Origin: Mucilaginibacter sp.
Lineage (GTDB): Bacteria; Bacteroidota; Bacteroidia; Sphingobacteriales; Sphingobacteriaceae
Direction of reading: 5' to 3'
Assembly (NCBI GenBank): GCA_028288315.1
Contig: JAQBNY010000176.1
Coordinates: 1-22,073, forward strand
DNA: 22,073 bases
Below the pieces are notes generated by a model. The model was given only the letters and a program-made list of their open reading frames with translations. It made no database searches and was not told where the DNA came from. Position numbers and translations under genes: made by a program. Positions 1 through 7,137 of this stretch are shown one piece after another (position 1 is the stretch's first letter; every line of letters starts with the position of its first letter).

Positions 1-68
1 TTGATTGGTTAATTAAGTGAGTAGTTACAACCACTCACCTAATCAACTTAATCAACCACTCACTAATC
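1..68. repeat. Imperfect inverted repeat upstream of sdhB (copy 1 of a family)
   Basis: This AT-rich non-coding stretch is built from variants of the words TTGATTA, AGTGG and CCACTCAC. The left part (1-27) is roughly complementary to the right part (about 30-55), giving a stem of about 25 pairs with several mismatches and wobble pairs. It shares TCAACTTAATCAAC (14 nt) and ACCACTCACC with the gap between accB and accC at 19503-19573. The element may start before the window edge. In RNA it would form a leader hairpin just ahead of sdhB. Confidence 0.55.
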
Positions 69-77
69 TCAATAAAG

Positions 78-869
78 ATGAGTAACGGAAATATGAACCT
101 GACGCTGAAAGTATGGCGTCAAAAAAACACACAAACAGCTGGCAAGTTTGTGACTTATAAGGCTGAAAACATTTCGCCTGATATGTCTTTCCTTGAAATG
201 CTGGATGTGGTGAATGAAAGCCTGATCCTAAAAAGGGAAGATCCTATTCACTTTGACCATGATTGCCGTGAAGGTATCTGCGGAATGTGCTCGTTATATA
301 TTAATGGCCGCCCACATGGACCAAAACGTGCTATTACCACCTGCCAGCTGCACATGCGCAGCTTTAGCGATGGCGAAACCATTACAATTGAGCCTTGGCG
401 CTCATCTGCCTTCCCGGTAGTAAAAGATTTGGCAACAGATCGTTCGGCATTTGACCGCATACAACAAGCCGGTGGCTACATCTCTGTAAATACAGGTGGT
501 GTGCCGGATGCTAATATCATTCCGATACCTAAAGTAATTGCTGACGAGGCTTTTAATTCTGCTACATGCATTGGTTGCGGTGCCTGCGTTGCGGCCTGTA
601 AAAATGCATCGGCTATGCTGTTTGTATCTGCAAAGGTTAGTCAGCTGGGTATGTTACCACAAGGCCAGCCTGAGCGTTACAGCCGTGTACAAGCCATGGT
701 TGCACAAATGGACGAAGAAGGATTTGGTAACTGCACTAACACCGGCGCCTGCGAAGCAGAATGCCCTAAAGAGATCTCTCTAAATAATATAGCACGAATG
801 AATAATGATTTCTTTAGTGCTAAACTATTTAGGGAAGAACATGCACATGATCACACTGGCGGCGAATAA
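78..869 (+). CDS. sdhB: Succinate dehydrogenase/fumarate reductase iron-sulfur subunit
   Basis: This is the electron-transfer subunit of complex II, carrying electrons between the flavoprotein SdhA and the membrane anchor/menaquinone. The 263 residues hold an N-terminal ferredoxin domain whose [2Fe-2S] ligands are C63, C68, C71 and C89 (DCREGICGMC, then TTC). A C-terminal helical ferredoxin domain carries C164, C167, C170 and C174 (CIGCGACVAAC) and C219, C225 and C229 (last in CEAECP). These cysteines suit one [4Fe-4S] and one [3Fe-4S] centre, so all three clusters look intact. The chosen ATG is at 78; a second in-frame ATG at codon 6 is also possible. The usual partners sdhC and sdhA should lie just left of the window. 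The gene ends 16 bases before a strong terminator stem. Family assignment is firm; succinate oxidation rather than fumarate reduction is inferred from Bacteroidota in general. Confidence 0.96.
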   Translation: MSNGNMNLTLKVWRQKNTQTAGKFVTYKAENISPDMSFLEMLDVVNESLILKREDPIHFDHDCREGICGMCSLYINGRPHGPKRAITTCQLHMRSFSDGETITIEPWRSSAFPVVKDLATDRSAFDRIQQAGGYISVNTGGVPDANIIPIPKVIADEAFNSATCIGCGACVAACKNASAMLFVSAKVSQLGMLPQGQPERYSRVQAMVAQMDEEGFGNCTNTGACEAECPKEISLNNIARMNNDFFSAKLFREEHAHDHTGGE

Positions 870-885
870 TCTCTGGAAAATATAT

Positions 886-925
886 AATAAAAAAACCCTG
901 CTAAATATAGCAGGGTTTTTTTATT
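886..925. terminator. Bidirectional intrinsic terminator between sdhB and the thioredoxin-like gene
   Basis: The core stem CCCTGCTA (896-903) pairs with TAGCAGGG (908-915) around the loop AATA. It is flanked by seven A on the left (889-895) and seven T on the right (916-922), extending the pairing to about 18 bp. Read on either strand it gives a GC-rich hairpin followed by a U tract. It sits between two convergent genes and should stop both transcripts. Confidence 0.9.
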
Positions 926-934
926 TGGGAGTAA

Positions 935-1426
935 CTATGCTTTTTTAACCGACGCCATCAGTTCATCCATTTCAGGTACTTTTTCGTAAGCTTTTACCAG
1001 CTTGCCATTATGGTCATAAATGGCAATGTAAGGCGTTGTCCTTATCTGGTAGTATTGCTGTACTTTATAAGTTGGATATTCGGTACCTATGGTAACATTA
1101 GGATATTTGGCCAGGTTGTAATTTTTCTTAAAATCCCTTAATAGATTTAAATACGGGTACTCGGTACGGGTAAATGCAATTAACACCACCTGCATCTTTT
1201 TCAGCTCGTTCATTTTGGGTCTCAGCTCGTTCATCAGGTGCTGGCAGTGACTGCAATCAGGCGAAAAGTAAATAATCATTACCGGTTTATCCCTCTTCAG
1301 GTCGGTATATGATTTGTAAACGCTATCCGGCGTTAATATTTTATATGCCGGAATTGGTAGTGTGCTTTGTGCTCTTGAGCAGCCCGCAACAATAATAAAG
1401 CTAAGCGCAAATAATAGTCTTTTCAT
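935..1426 (-). CDS. Thioredoxin-like (TlpA/redoxin fold) lipoprotein
   Basis: This is a small periplasm-facing thiol-disulfide protein of 163 residues. I chose the ATG at 1426, because it begins a clean lipoprotein signal: K-R, a hydrophobic stretch, then the lipobox VAGC with the lipidated cysteine at residue 16. An ATG six codons upstream (1444) would place charged residues before the signal. The mature part has a thioredoxin-fold strand followed by SPDCSHCQHL, with the redox pair C58-x-x-C61. The cis-proline region is probably TTPYIAIYD near the C-terminus. It is the last gene of a leftward unit, 33 bases after the Gfo/Idh/MocA gene, and ends at a shared terminator. Its substrate is unknown: it could reduce outer-membrane or periplasmic disulfides or help cytochrome maturation, but nothing in the neighbourhood decides this. 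Confidence 0.85.
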   Translation of the reverse strand: MKRLLFALSFIIVAGCSRAQSTLPIPAYKILTPDSVYKSYTDLKRDKPVMIIYFSPDCSHCQHLMNELRPKMNELKKMQVVLIAFTRTEYPYLNLLRDFKKNYNLAKYPNVTIGTEYPTYKVQQYYQIRTTPYIAIYDHNGKLVKAYEKVPEMDELMASVKKA

Positions 1427-1459
1427 TTCTTTAAGTGTAAACATTGCTAATGTAAATAA

Positions 1460-2476
1460 TTAAGCTTCTAACATTTCTAACTGCCAGGCAATATGCTCTT
1501 CTGTTACCGGGAATAACGCATTATTGCGTATTGTATGATAAGCAGCGTCAAATATTTGATTATAGTCGCCTTTATGTGATGGCATCGGCTCTGTATGCTT
1601 TTGATTATCCATACCAACAGTAGTTAATATTCCCTCGTTTCCGGCAGGTTCAACGCCATATCCCTCATCGGTTGGCATCATCCCTTTATCCAGCTGTGCT
1701 TCCTGTACATCAGTACGGTTTTTTATAAAGCTGCCCATTGTACCATTCACAACAAAGCCCGGGGTTTCGCCGGCTATTAATAATCCTGAAGTTAAATATA
1801 CATTCAATTGGTTTGGATATATCAGGTGGTAATGGAAATAATCAGGCACTTCAGATCCTTCCCGATAAATACCGGTTGTTTTGTTGAATGACAATGGCCT
1901 GCCAAACAATGTTATTGCATTATCAATTAAATGCGAGCCAAGGTCATATACCAACCCATTGGCAGGCATTGCTTTTGATTCTTTAAAAGTTTTTACACCT
2001 ATTGCGGCTTTGTATCTATCCAACCTAAAAGAAACTTCTATCAACTCACCCAACCGGCCGCTTTCAATAACTTCTTTAGTTGATAAAAATCCGCTGTCGT
2101 AACGGCGGTTGTGGTATATCATTACATGCTTGTTAAGTTTGCGGCCCAGCTCAAATAATTGTTTTGCTTCATCAACAGTGGCTGTAGCCGGCTTTTCTAT
2201 TAGTACATGCTTACCTGCTTCCATTGCGCGTATGGCATAATCCAGGTGTGTATAATTGGGAGTGTTAACAATAATGAGCTCTATCTCATCATCATTCAGC
2301 AACTCTTCTATTGAATTGTAACTAATTATATCCGGATAGGTGTTTACCGCTTTTTTCTCGTGACGTTCAACAACGGCCTTAAAAGTAAAGCCGGGATTTG
2401 TACTGATAAATGGTGCATGAAAGATCCTGCCCGACATACCGTAGGCCATTAAGCCTGTAACTATTGGTTTTGACAT
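1460..2476 (-). CDS. Gfo/Idh/MocA-family NAD(P)-dependent oxidoreductase
   Basis: A 338-residue cytoplasmic dehydrogenase of the glucose-fructose oxidoreductase / inositol dehydrogenase / MocA family. The N-terminal Rossmann fold begins at residue 5 with a glycine-containing nucleotide-binding turn (GLMAYGMSG). The family motif EKP is at 94-96, and its lysine is the usual catalytic residue. The C-terminal alpha/beta domain has YDLGSHLID (177-185), whose D/H pair matches the family's substrate-site motif. Length is typical. It lies between a secreted metalloprotease (41 bases upstream) and a thioredoxin-like lipoprotein, with no sugar-transport or polysaccharide-utilisation genes nearby. The substrate therefore cannot be named; sugars, cyclitols and biliverdin-like compounds are all known in the family. 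The family call is firm, the specificity is open. Confidence 0.92.
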   Translation of the reverse strand: MSKPIVTGLMAYGMSGRIFHAPFISTNPGFTFKAVVERHEKKAVNTYPDIISYNSIEELLNDDEIELIIVNTPNYTHLDYAIRAMEAGKHVLIEKPATATVDEAKQLFELGRKLNKHVMIYHNRRYDSGFLSTKEVIESGRLGELIEVSFRLDRYKAAIGVKTFKESKAMPANGLVYDLGSHLIDNAITLFGRPLSFNKTTGIYREGSEVPDYFHYHLIYPNQLNVYLTSGLLIAGETPGFVVNGTMGSFIKNRTDVQEAQLDKGMMPTDEGYGVEPAGNEGILTTVGMDNQKHTEPMPSHKGDYNQIFDAAYHTIRNNALFPVTEEHIAWQLEMLEA

Positions 2477-2517
2477 ATTCTGTTGTTCTGCCTCCTTTTT
2501 GGAGGATTTTTAATTTA

Positions 2518-4956
2518 TTAGTATTCTAACTGATCGTCCGTCCCTATTGGCGAACCATCTGGCATGTTTAATGGAGCTGCCGGTTGAAATTTGTCTGGCG
2601 TTCTCTCAAAAAGGTTTATCTGTGATAAGCCAAACATAATGTTTGCCTTTGTGCTGCCGGTTGATGTTTTTGATGCACCCTGTAAATAACTTTTCAACTC
2701 ATCAATTTGCAACAATGTTATACTCCTCACATTTTCTGCCGCATTAGTATTAGCTGCTAATGTTAACAACTGCTTTAAAGTTAAATTGTTCACCATGCGT
2801 TGCAGTTCACCTTTATAACCGGCTGGTTGCGGCGCTTTCCAGGTTTGTGTAACCAACTTGTTTAAAACAGGCAATAACCCAGGCTGTGCGTTATCTCTTG
2901 ATTGATATTCTATTAACCGTGCGGCACGCTGAGGCTGTAACATAAACGATAGTGTTGTGCCTGCAGCAGATTCTGCCGCGGCTATTGGATCAAACGTTAA
3001 ACCTGTTCTTGATTTAAAGGTTTCTCTTGTACGCGGATAACCGGGAACCCGTGGCGGGATCATAGCTATAAGCTTTTCAGGCAATGCCAAAGCATCTGGT
3101 TTTATTGTAGCTACTAAAGCATCAAAGGCTTTCCATTGCTCGGCAGGCGTTACAAATTTAGTTACTGTTTGCCCATCATTCTTTAAAGCAAATGTATAAT
3201 ATAAACCTCCCAGCATCTTTGAAGCGGCCTCTACCTGGTAACGGTGCATCAGGTATACAGGCACCAATACTTCTTCAAGGGTTGCCATTGGCGCGTCCTG
3301 CCTTATCGCTTTTACAGAAAAATTATCCAGCACATGCTTACGCAAAATCATTAACCGGTTCAGTTCATCAGCAGCATTGGCACCGCTATCCCACAAATGA
3401 GCAAACGGATGTGCACTTCCTGCAGGCCGGGAGTCAGCATCAGATATAAATTGAAAGCCTTGTTTTATCGTTTCGGTAATAATTCCTTTTAAAGCATCAT
3501 CTTCATTAACCCCTTTTGGAAAATCCTGGTAGCCATAAAGAATTGCCCTTTTATCATAGGCACCAATGCCGGTTTTATATGCTTTGCTCAAATCAATTGT
3601 TCCATCTGCATTCAAACTAACTACCGGGGGTGGGTAATCCATAACCGATGCCTGGTCTTTTACGCTTGATGCAAAGTTATGCTGCAAGCCAAGCGTATGC
3701 CCAACCTCATGAGCAGATAACTGGCGCAAACGTGCAATGGCCAGTTTCATCATTTTGTCGCTTACGGGTTTGCCATCCTCATAAGGTTGTACCAAACCTT
3801 CGGCAATTAAAAAATCCTGCCTGTCGCGTAATGATCCTAATGATACCTGTCCTTTAATAATCTCGCCAGTGCGTGGATCACTAATCGAGCTGCCGTATGA
3901 CCAGCCCCTTGTTGAACGATGGATCCACTGAATAATGTTATATCTAACATCCATTGGGTCGGCATCCTCAGGTAAAAGCTTCACCTGAAAGGCATTTTTG
4001 TAACCGGCTGTCTCAAATGCCTGGTTCCACCATGCGGCTCCTTCTATCAGGGCACTGCGCACGGGCTCGGGCGCACCCCTGTCAACATAATAAATAATTG
4101 GCTTTACAGGTTCGCTCATGGTAGCGGCAGGGTCTTTCTTTTCGAGGCGATGACGCACTAAAAACAACTTGTTAATGGGCTCGTCAATTGGCGTGGCGTA
4201 ATCCATGTAGTCCATATTATAATATCCGGCACGTGGATCAAATTTGCGAAGTTTAAAGTTATCATCCGGAAGTTTCACAAATGAGTGATGCATGCGCACG
4301 GTAACGGCATTAGGGTCTGGCGTTACAGAACCTATTTCATAGCCTTTGCCTTTGCCTGCCACAGTTACAATAGCTTCAAATTCACTATTATCAGGAAAGC
4401 TTTTGGTATTTGGAAGATAGATGGCCGAGCGGCTTTCATCCGGGCTATAACTGCCTTGGTTTCCCGCGTTAAGCTTATCGGCAATTTTATGGCTATCGCG
4501 AAGCAAAAATGAAGTGATATCAATTAAGGCTCTATCCCCTTCTGTAGCAACAGCAGTAAAGCCGTATATAGCAGATTGAGCAAAAGCTTCCTCTACCGAG
4601 CGGCGCTCATCGGCATTATTGCTATTGGCGCGAAAACTATAGTTAGGCTGTATTAGTAATACCTTAGGACCAATTTTTATGAATTTTACAATGCGGCTGT
4701 CGCCTATCTGCCCGCGGTCTAACCCAAGATCGTTTGATCCTACACCTGATGGTAAAGAGTTAACATATAAGAATTCCTTGTTAAACCCATCTATCTCCAG
4801 GAAAACCTTACCGGTTTTATCATCCCAATAAAAATTAAAATACCCAGTGTATTTTGTAAGTCCTTGAGTTTTTGATTGTATGTTATCTACTTTTTGAGCT
4901 TTGAGTAAGTGAGAGCAAAACAGGATTAAAAAAATGAGCAGTATATGTTTTTTCAT
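2518..4956 (-). CDS. Secreted zinc metalloprotease, DUF5117/DUF4953 type
   Basis: A large exported protein of 812 residues, common in Bacteroidota and annotated there as zinc-dependent metalloprotease. Residues 1-20 form a signal peptide ending LLKAQ. An N-terminal DUF5117-like beta-rich region covers roughly residues 30-250. The metzincin-type signature HEVGHTLGLQH is at 416-426, giving zinc ligands H416, H420 and H426 and the general base E417. It is followed by a methionine turn candidate SVMDYP at 437-442. The rest (about 450-812) is a helical C-terminal region typical of the DUF4953 family. All catalytic residues are present. The natural substrate is not known for the family. It is the first gene of the unit with Gfo/Idh/MocA and the thioredoxin-like protein, and has a promoter-like sequence just upstream. 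Confidence 0.9.
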   Translation of the reverse strand: MKKHILLIFLILFCSHLLKAQKVDNIQSKTQGLTKYTGYFNFYWDDKTGKVFLEIDGFNKEFLYVNSLPSGVGSNDLGLDRGQIGDSRIVKFIKIGPKVLLIQPNYSFRANSNNADERRSVEEAFAQSAIYGFTAVATEGDRALIDITSFLLRDSHKIADKLNAGNQGSYSPDESRSAIYLPNTKSFPDNSEFEAIVTVAGKGKGYEIGSVTPDPNAVTVRMHHSFVKLPDDNFKLRKFDPRAGYYNMDYMDYATPIDEPINKLFLVRHRLEKKDPAATMSEPVKPIIYYVDRGAPEPVRSALIEGAAWWNQAFETAGYKNAFQVKLLPEDADPMDVRYNIIQWIHRSTRGWSYGSSISDPRTGEIIKGQVSLGSLRDRQDFLIAEGLVQPYEDGKPVSDKMMKLAIARLRQLSAHEVGHTLGLQHNFASSVKDQASVMDYPPPVVSLNADGTIDLSKAYKTGIGAYDKRAILYGYQDFPKGVNEDDALKGIITETIKQGFQFISDADSRPAGSAHPFAHLWDSGANAADELNRLMILRKHVLDNFSVKAIRQDAPMATLEEVLVPVYLMHRYQVEAASKMLGGLYYTFALKNDGQTVTKFVTPAEQWKAFDALVATIKPDALALPEKLIAMIPPRVPGYPRTRETFKSRTGLTFDPIAAAESAAGTTLSFMLQPQRAARLIEYQSRDNAQPGLLPVLNKLVTQTWKAPQPAGYKGELQRMVNNLTLKQLLTLAANTNAAENVRSITLLQIDELKSYLQGASKTSTGSTKANIMFGLSQINLFERTPDKFQPAAPLNMPDGSPIGTDDQLEY

Positions 4957-4979
4957 AAAGCAATTAGGGTAAGTTTCCC

Positions 4980-5011
4980 TAAAAATATTGTTTTAAGCGG
5001 CCTTATGCAAA
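4980..5011 (-). promoter_or_regulatory. Candidate Bacteroidota-type promoter for the metalloprotease unit
   Basis: On the minus strand TTTG (complement of 5008-5011) is followed after 20 bases by TATTTTTA (complement of 4980-4987). The Bacteroidota consensus is TTTG, about 19 bases, then TAnnTTTG. The -7 box matches at seven of eight positions and lies 23 bases before the ATG at 4956. The match is by eye and unconfirmed. Confidence 0.4.
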
Positions 5012-5021
5012 TCCATCAAAT

Positions 5022-5051
5022 AAAAAAGGGATAAGCGTTAACTTATCCCTT
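5022..5051 (-). terminator. Intrinsic terminator of the DUF4142 gene
   Basis: AAGGGATAAG (5026-5035) and CTTATCCCTT (5042-5051) form a perfect 10-bp stem around a 6-nt loop. Read on the minus strand, the run of A at 5022-5027 becomes a U tract right at the base of the stem. It lies 21 bases after the DUF4142 stop codon and separates that gene from the metalloprotease unit. Confidence 0.85.
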
Positions 5052-5072
5052 CAAATAAACATTAGCCTAAGC

Positions 5073-5681
5073 TTATTTCATGCTTTTTTGAATAGCTTCA
5101 ATTTTAGCTAAGTGTGCTTTAACTACCGGTAAGGTTTTAGTTGCAAAAGCCATCAGTTCAGTATCTTTGCAATTTTTAGAGCCATCTTCTAATAAAGAAG
5201 CGGCTTTTTTATGTCCATCAACCATTGCATCAACATAATCTTTATCAAACTCCTTACCTGATTTAGCAGAAAGATCTGCTGCTTTTTTCTGGTGTTCTTG
5301 ATCAGGTGCTGCCGGTAAAGTAATATTTTTCTTTTTGGCGATAGCCATTAACTCTTCGTTAGCTTTGCCATGGTCAGTAACCATCATATTTGCAAAATCT
5401 TTTACTTGCGGATTGGTTGCTTTTTCAGCAGCTATTTTACCCAATGCAACTTCGGCCATGCCGGCATTAGCAACATCTGTTGCAAATTTTGCATCCTTTT
5501 CGTCAACCGCAATACCTGTTGCTGATCCTGTTGCTGCTGCTCCTGTTGCTGCTGTTGTGGTTGTGTCTTTAGCAGAGTTTACACTATCTGCTGATTCTTT
5601 ACTGTCTTTGGCTGCGCGATTACAAGCCTGGAATGTTAACGCTGAAAGCGCTACTATTACCGTTAAACTTAATTTTTTCAT
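5073..5681 (-). CDS. DUF4142-domain lipoprotein
   Basis: A 202-residue predicted periplasmic or outer-membrane lipoprotein. The reading frame is open upstream to 5774, but that start would be a TTG and adds 31 residues with no signal character. The ATG at 5681 begins a proper signal (MKKLSLTVIVALSAL) with a relaxed lipobox ending in C20. A low-complexity linker rich in T, A, G and S follows (about residues 25-60). The DUF4142 four-helix domain then runs to the end (KFATDVANAGMAEVALGKIA, later QVKDFANMMVTDHGKANEEL). The fold resembles ferritin-like bundles but the usual function is unknown; links to stress survival in other bacteria are not demonstrated here. It is transcribed alone, divergent from gcvH, with its own terminator. 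Confidence 0.9.
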   Translation of the reverse strand: MKKLSLTVIVALSALTFQACNRAAKDSKESADSVNSAKDTTTTAATGAAATGSATGIAVDEKDAKFATDVANAGMAEVALGKIAAEKATNPQVKDFANMMVTDHGKANEELMAIAKKKNITLPAAPDQEHQKKAADLSAKSGKEFDKDYVDAMVDGHKKAASLLEDGSKNCKDTELMAFATKTLPVVKAHLAKIEAIQKSMK

Positions 5682-5777
5682 TTGTAGGTTATTTTTTTGG
5701 TTTTTATAGTTAACAACTATTGCATTGTTTGGTTTTGCAGGCCGTGTATTATGTATTAGTTTAAATTGATGCAATTA

Positions 5778-5807
5778 TTGTTATACCTTAAAGTTTTATT
5801 ATTTTTG
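5778..5807 (+). promoter_or_regulatory. Candidate Bacteroidota-type promoter for gcvH
   Basis: TTG (5778-5780) is followed after 19 bases by TATTTTTG (5800-5807), a full match to the TAnnTTTG -7 box of Bacteroidota housekeeping promoters. The -33 box is ATTG rather than TTTG. The expected start of transcription would leave a leader of about 10-15 bases before the gcvH ATG at 5828. Confidence 0.5.
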
Positions 5808-5827
5808 GCCACATAAAATATACAAGT

Positions 5828-6208
5828 ATGAATTTTCCTGCAGAGTTAAAGTATACAAGCGACCACGAGTGGATAAAAATAGAAGGCAATGAAGCTTACA
5901 TTGGTATAACAGAATTTGCCCAGGGCGAATTAGGTGACATTGTTTATATTGACATTAATACTGTAGGACAAGAAGTTACAAAAGAAGCCGTTTTTGGTAC
6001 TGTTGAAGCTGTTAAAACAGTTTCTGACTTGTTTATGCCTCTTACAGGAACTATTTTAGAGGTTAATAAATTACTGGACAGCCAACCTGAACTGGTAAAC
6101 TCTGACCCATATGGATATGGGTGGATGGTTAAAATCAGCATAAATGATATTGCTGAAGCCGATGGGCTTTTAACTGCTGATGCTTACAAAGGAGTAATTG
6201 GCGTTTAA
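5828..6208 (+). CDS. gcvH: Glycine cleavage system H protein
   Basis: This is the lipoyl carrier of the glycine cleavage complex. It shuttles the aminomethyl group from the P protein (glycine decarboxylase) to the T protein, and electrons to the L protein. The 126 residues match the family length. The lipoylation site is K63 in GTVEAVKTVSDL, and the N-terminal YTSDHEW (residues 9-15) is typical. The GYGWMVKI segment near the C-terminus is also standard. gcvP and gcvT are not in the window, as often seen in Bacteroidota, where gcvH is separate. The stop codon directly abuts the ATG of the VanZ-like gene, so the two are co-transcribed and probably translationally coupled. Confidence 0.97.
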   Translation: MNFPAELKYTSDHEWIKIEGNEAYIGITEFAQGELGDIVYIDINTVGQEVTKEAVFGTVEAVKTVSDLFMPLTGTILEVNKLLDSQPELVNSDPYGYGWMVKISINDIAEADGLLTADAYKGVIGV

Positions 6209-6604
6209 ATGATGCCAAAAATTAAATATTACGGGCCTGCTATATTGTGGGCCTTATTTATTTTAATAATTTGCTCAGTGCCAATGGGTGGGGTAGGCGA
6301 ATCGCATCTGTTTTTTCCTGGCTTTGATAAACTGGTACATTGCGGCTTATTTGCCGTATTGGCTATTTTTTATTGCACTGCGAGCATCAGAAGATGGAGC
6401 ACTCATACCACACATATTAAAACAGCTATAAAAAGCACCATTGTATTGATTAGCTTTGGTGCCTTAATAGAAATATTGCAAAAATATTTTTTTACCTGGC
6501 GATCAGGTAACTGGGATGACCTTTTTGCCGATACAGTAGGTGCAGGTATAGGTATATTTGGCGTATTAATAACCATAAATGCTATTAACCGTAATGAAAA
6601 CTAA
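6209..6604 (+). CDS. VanZ-family integral membrane protein
   Basis: A 131-residue protein with four likely membrane helices: about 10-25 (ILWALFILIICSVP), 44-60 (LVHCGLFAVLAIFYCTA), 74-92 and 111-126. Conserved VanZ-like features are the DKLVHCGLFAVLA helix and the RSGNWDDLFADTVGAGIG segment. Two ATG codons occur in tandem at 6209 and 6212. The family is named after an accessory teicoplanin-resistance protein, but most members have no known function, so a drug-resistance role should not be read into it. The gene abuts gcvH with no gap, an arrangement I recall as common in Bacteroidota, and its end overlaps the small lipoprotein gene by 11 bases. Confidence 0.88.
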   Translation: MMPKIKYYGPAILWALFILIICSVPMGGVGESHLFFPGFDKLVHCGLFAVLAIFYCTASIRRWSTHTTHIKTAIKSTIVLISFGALIEILQKYFFTWRSGNWDDLFADTVGAGIGIFGVLITINAINRNEN

Positions 6605-6731
6605 ACTTATTCTTTCAGGCTTATTTACAGCTATGCTACTTTCCTCTTGCGGACTGTTTAAAAAAGACTGCAATTGCCCGCATTTTGGCAAAGTAAATAA
6701 TATACAACAAACTTCACGTTCCGCCGTATAA
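6594..6731 (+). CDS. Small cysteine-rich lipoprotein, 45 residues
   Basis: An ATG at 6594 opens a 45-codon frame ending at TAA 6729-6731. The product starts MKTKLILSGLFTAMLLSSC: two lysines, a hydrophobic core and the lipobox LSSC, giving lipidated C19. The mature peptide is only 27 residues and contains KKDCNCPHFG, a C-x-C-P-H motif at 26-30. The frame overlaps the VanZ-like gene by 11 bases in another frame, a typical layout for coupled translation, and belongs to the gcvH unit. A textbook type II signal in so short a frame is unlikely by chance. I recognise no named family. The CxCPH motif could bind metal or form a disulfide, but that is speculation. It could easily be missed by gene callers because of its length. 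Confidence 0.72.
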   Translation: MKTKLILSGLFTAMLLSSCGLFKKDCNCPHFGKVNNIQQTSRSAV

Positions 6732-6738
6732 AAACCAT

Positions 6739-6756
6739 TCTGTATTTAAATACAGA
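6739..6756. repeat. Perfect 18-nt palindrome downstream of the gcvH unit
   Basis: TCTGTATTTAAATACAGA is its own reverse complement. It begins seven bases after the stop codon of the small lipoprotein gene. It has no GC core and no following T run, so it is not a normal terminator. It may be a protein-binding site or a weak transcript-end hairpin. The rest of the 179-base gap (6732-6910) is AT-rich, with the feoA promoter at its right end. Confidence 0.5.
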
Positions 6757-6861
6757 GTGTATTCAAATGTCCGTAAAACTTTATACCACATTTAAATTTT
6801 CCACCGGCTATAAAATTTACAAAACACAGACTCATCTGATTATTAATTAGCATCATTCTTA

Positions 6862-6892
6862 TTTGGATTTAATATAAATAAGGTTACATTTG
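6862..6892 (+). promoter_or_regulatory. Bacteroidota-type promoter for feoAB
   Basis: TTTG (6862-6865) is followed after exactly 19 bases by TACATTTG (6885-6892), a perfect match to TTTG-N19-TAnnTTTG. The -7 box lies within a short inverted repeat, TTACA-TT-TGTAA (6884-6895), which could be a repressor site overlapping the promoter. The feoA ATG is 18 bases downstream. Iron control would be expected for these genes, but I see no clear Fur box. Confidence 0.65.
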
Positions 6893-6910
6893 TAATCAAA
6901 TAATCGCAAA

Positions 6911-7126
6911 ATGACACTTTCGCAGCTTGAAGTAGGAGAAATAGGAATAGTTAAAGAATTTACTGATCTTGAAATGTCTGTTAAGCTAATGGAAATGGGC
7001 TGCTTGCCGGGCGAAGAAATAAAGGTTTCACGTATAGCTCCGCTTGGTGATCCTATTGCTATTCATGTATCTGGTTATCAGTTAAGTTTGCGCAAATTTG
7101 AAGCTTCAACAATAATTTTGCAATAG
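6911..7126 (+). CDS. feoA: Ferrous iron transport protein A (FeoA)
   Basis: A 71-residue single-domain cytoplasmic protein with the SH3-like fold of FeoA. Typical features are the N-terminal TLSQLEVGEIGIVKEF strand, the LMEMGCLPGEEIKV segment and the C-terminal GYQLSLRKFEASTI. FeoA is thought to assist FeoB, possibly by contacting its cytoplasmic domain, though its exact role is unsettled. It is the first gene after an excellent promoter match and sits 11 bases upstream of feoB, so the two form one operon. There is no feoC-like gene. Confidence 0.95.
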   Translation: MTLSQLEVGEIGIVKEFTDLEMSVKLMEMGCLPGEEIKVSRIAPLGDPIAIHVSGYQLSLRKFEASTIILQ

Positions 7127-7137
7127 TACTTTAGCCA

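Noticed and set aside
2491..2505. Short hairpin CCTCC-TTTTT-GGAGG between the metalloprotease and the Gfo/Idh/MocA gene.
   Set aside because: It has only five pairs. On the transcribed strand no U tract follows, and GGAGG is about 14 bases from the ATG, too far for a ribosome site.
5335..5709. Plus-strand open frame of 124 codons opposite the DUF4142 gene.
   Set aside because: It is a mirror of the alanine- and threonine-rich coding sequence, has no recognisable domain, and lies wholly inside a well supported gene.
5682..5774. An N-terminal extension of the DUF4142 gene up to a TTG at 5774.
   Set aside because: It would put a non-signal segment of 31 residues before a normal lipoprotein signal peptide; the ATG at 5681 is the natural start.
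6209..6604. Reading the VanZ-like gene as an antibiotic resistance gene.
   Set aside because: No other van genes are present; VanZ-family proteins are widespread and mostly uncharacterised, and this one sits with gcvH.
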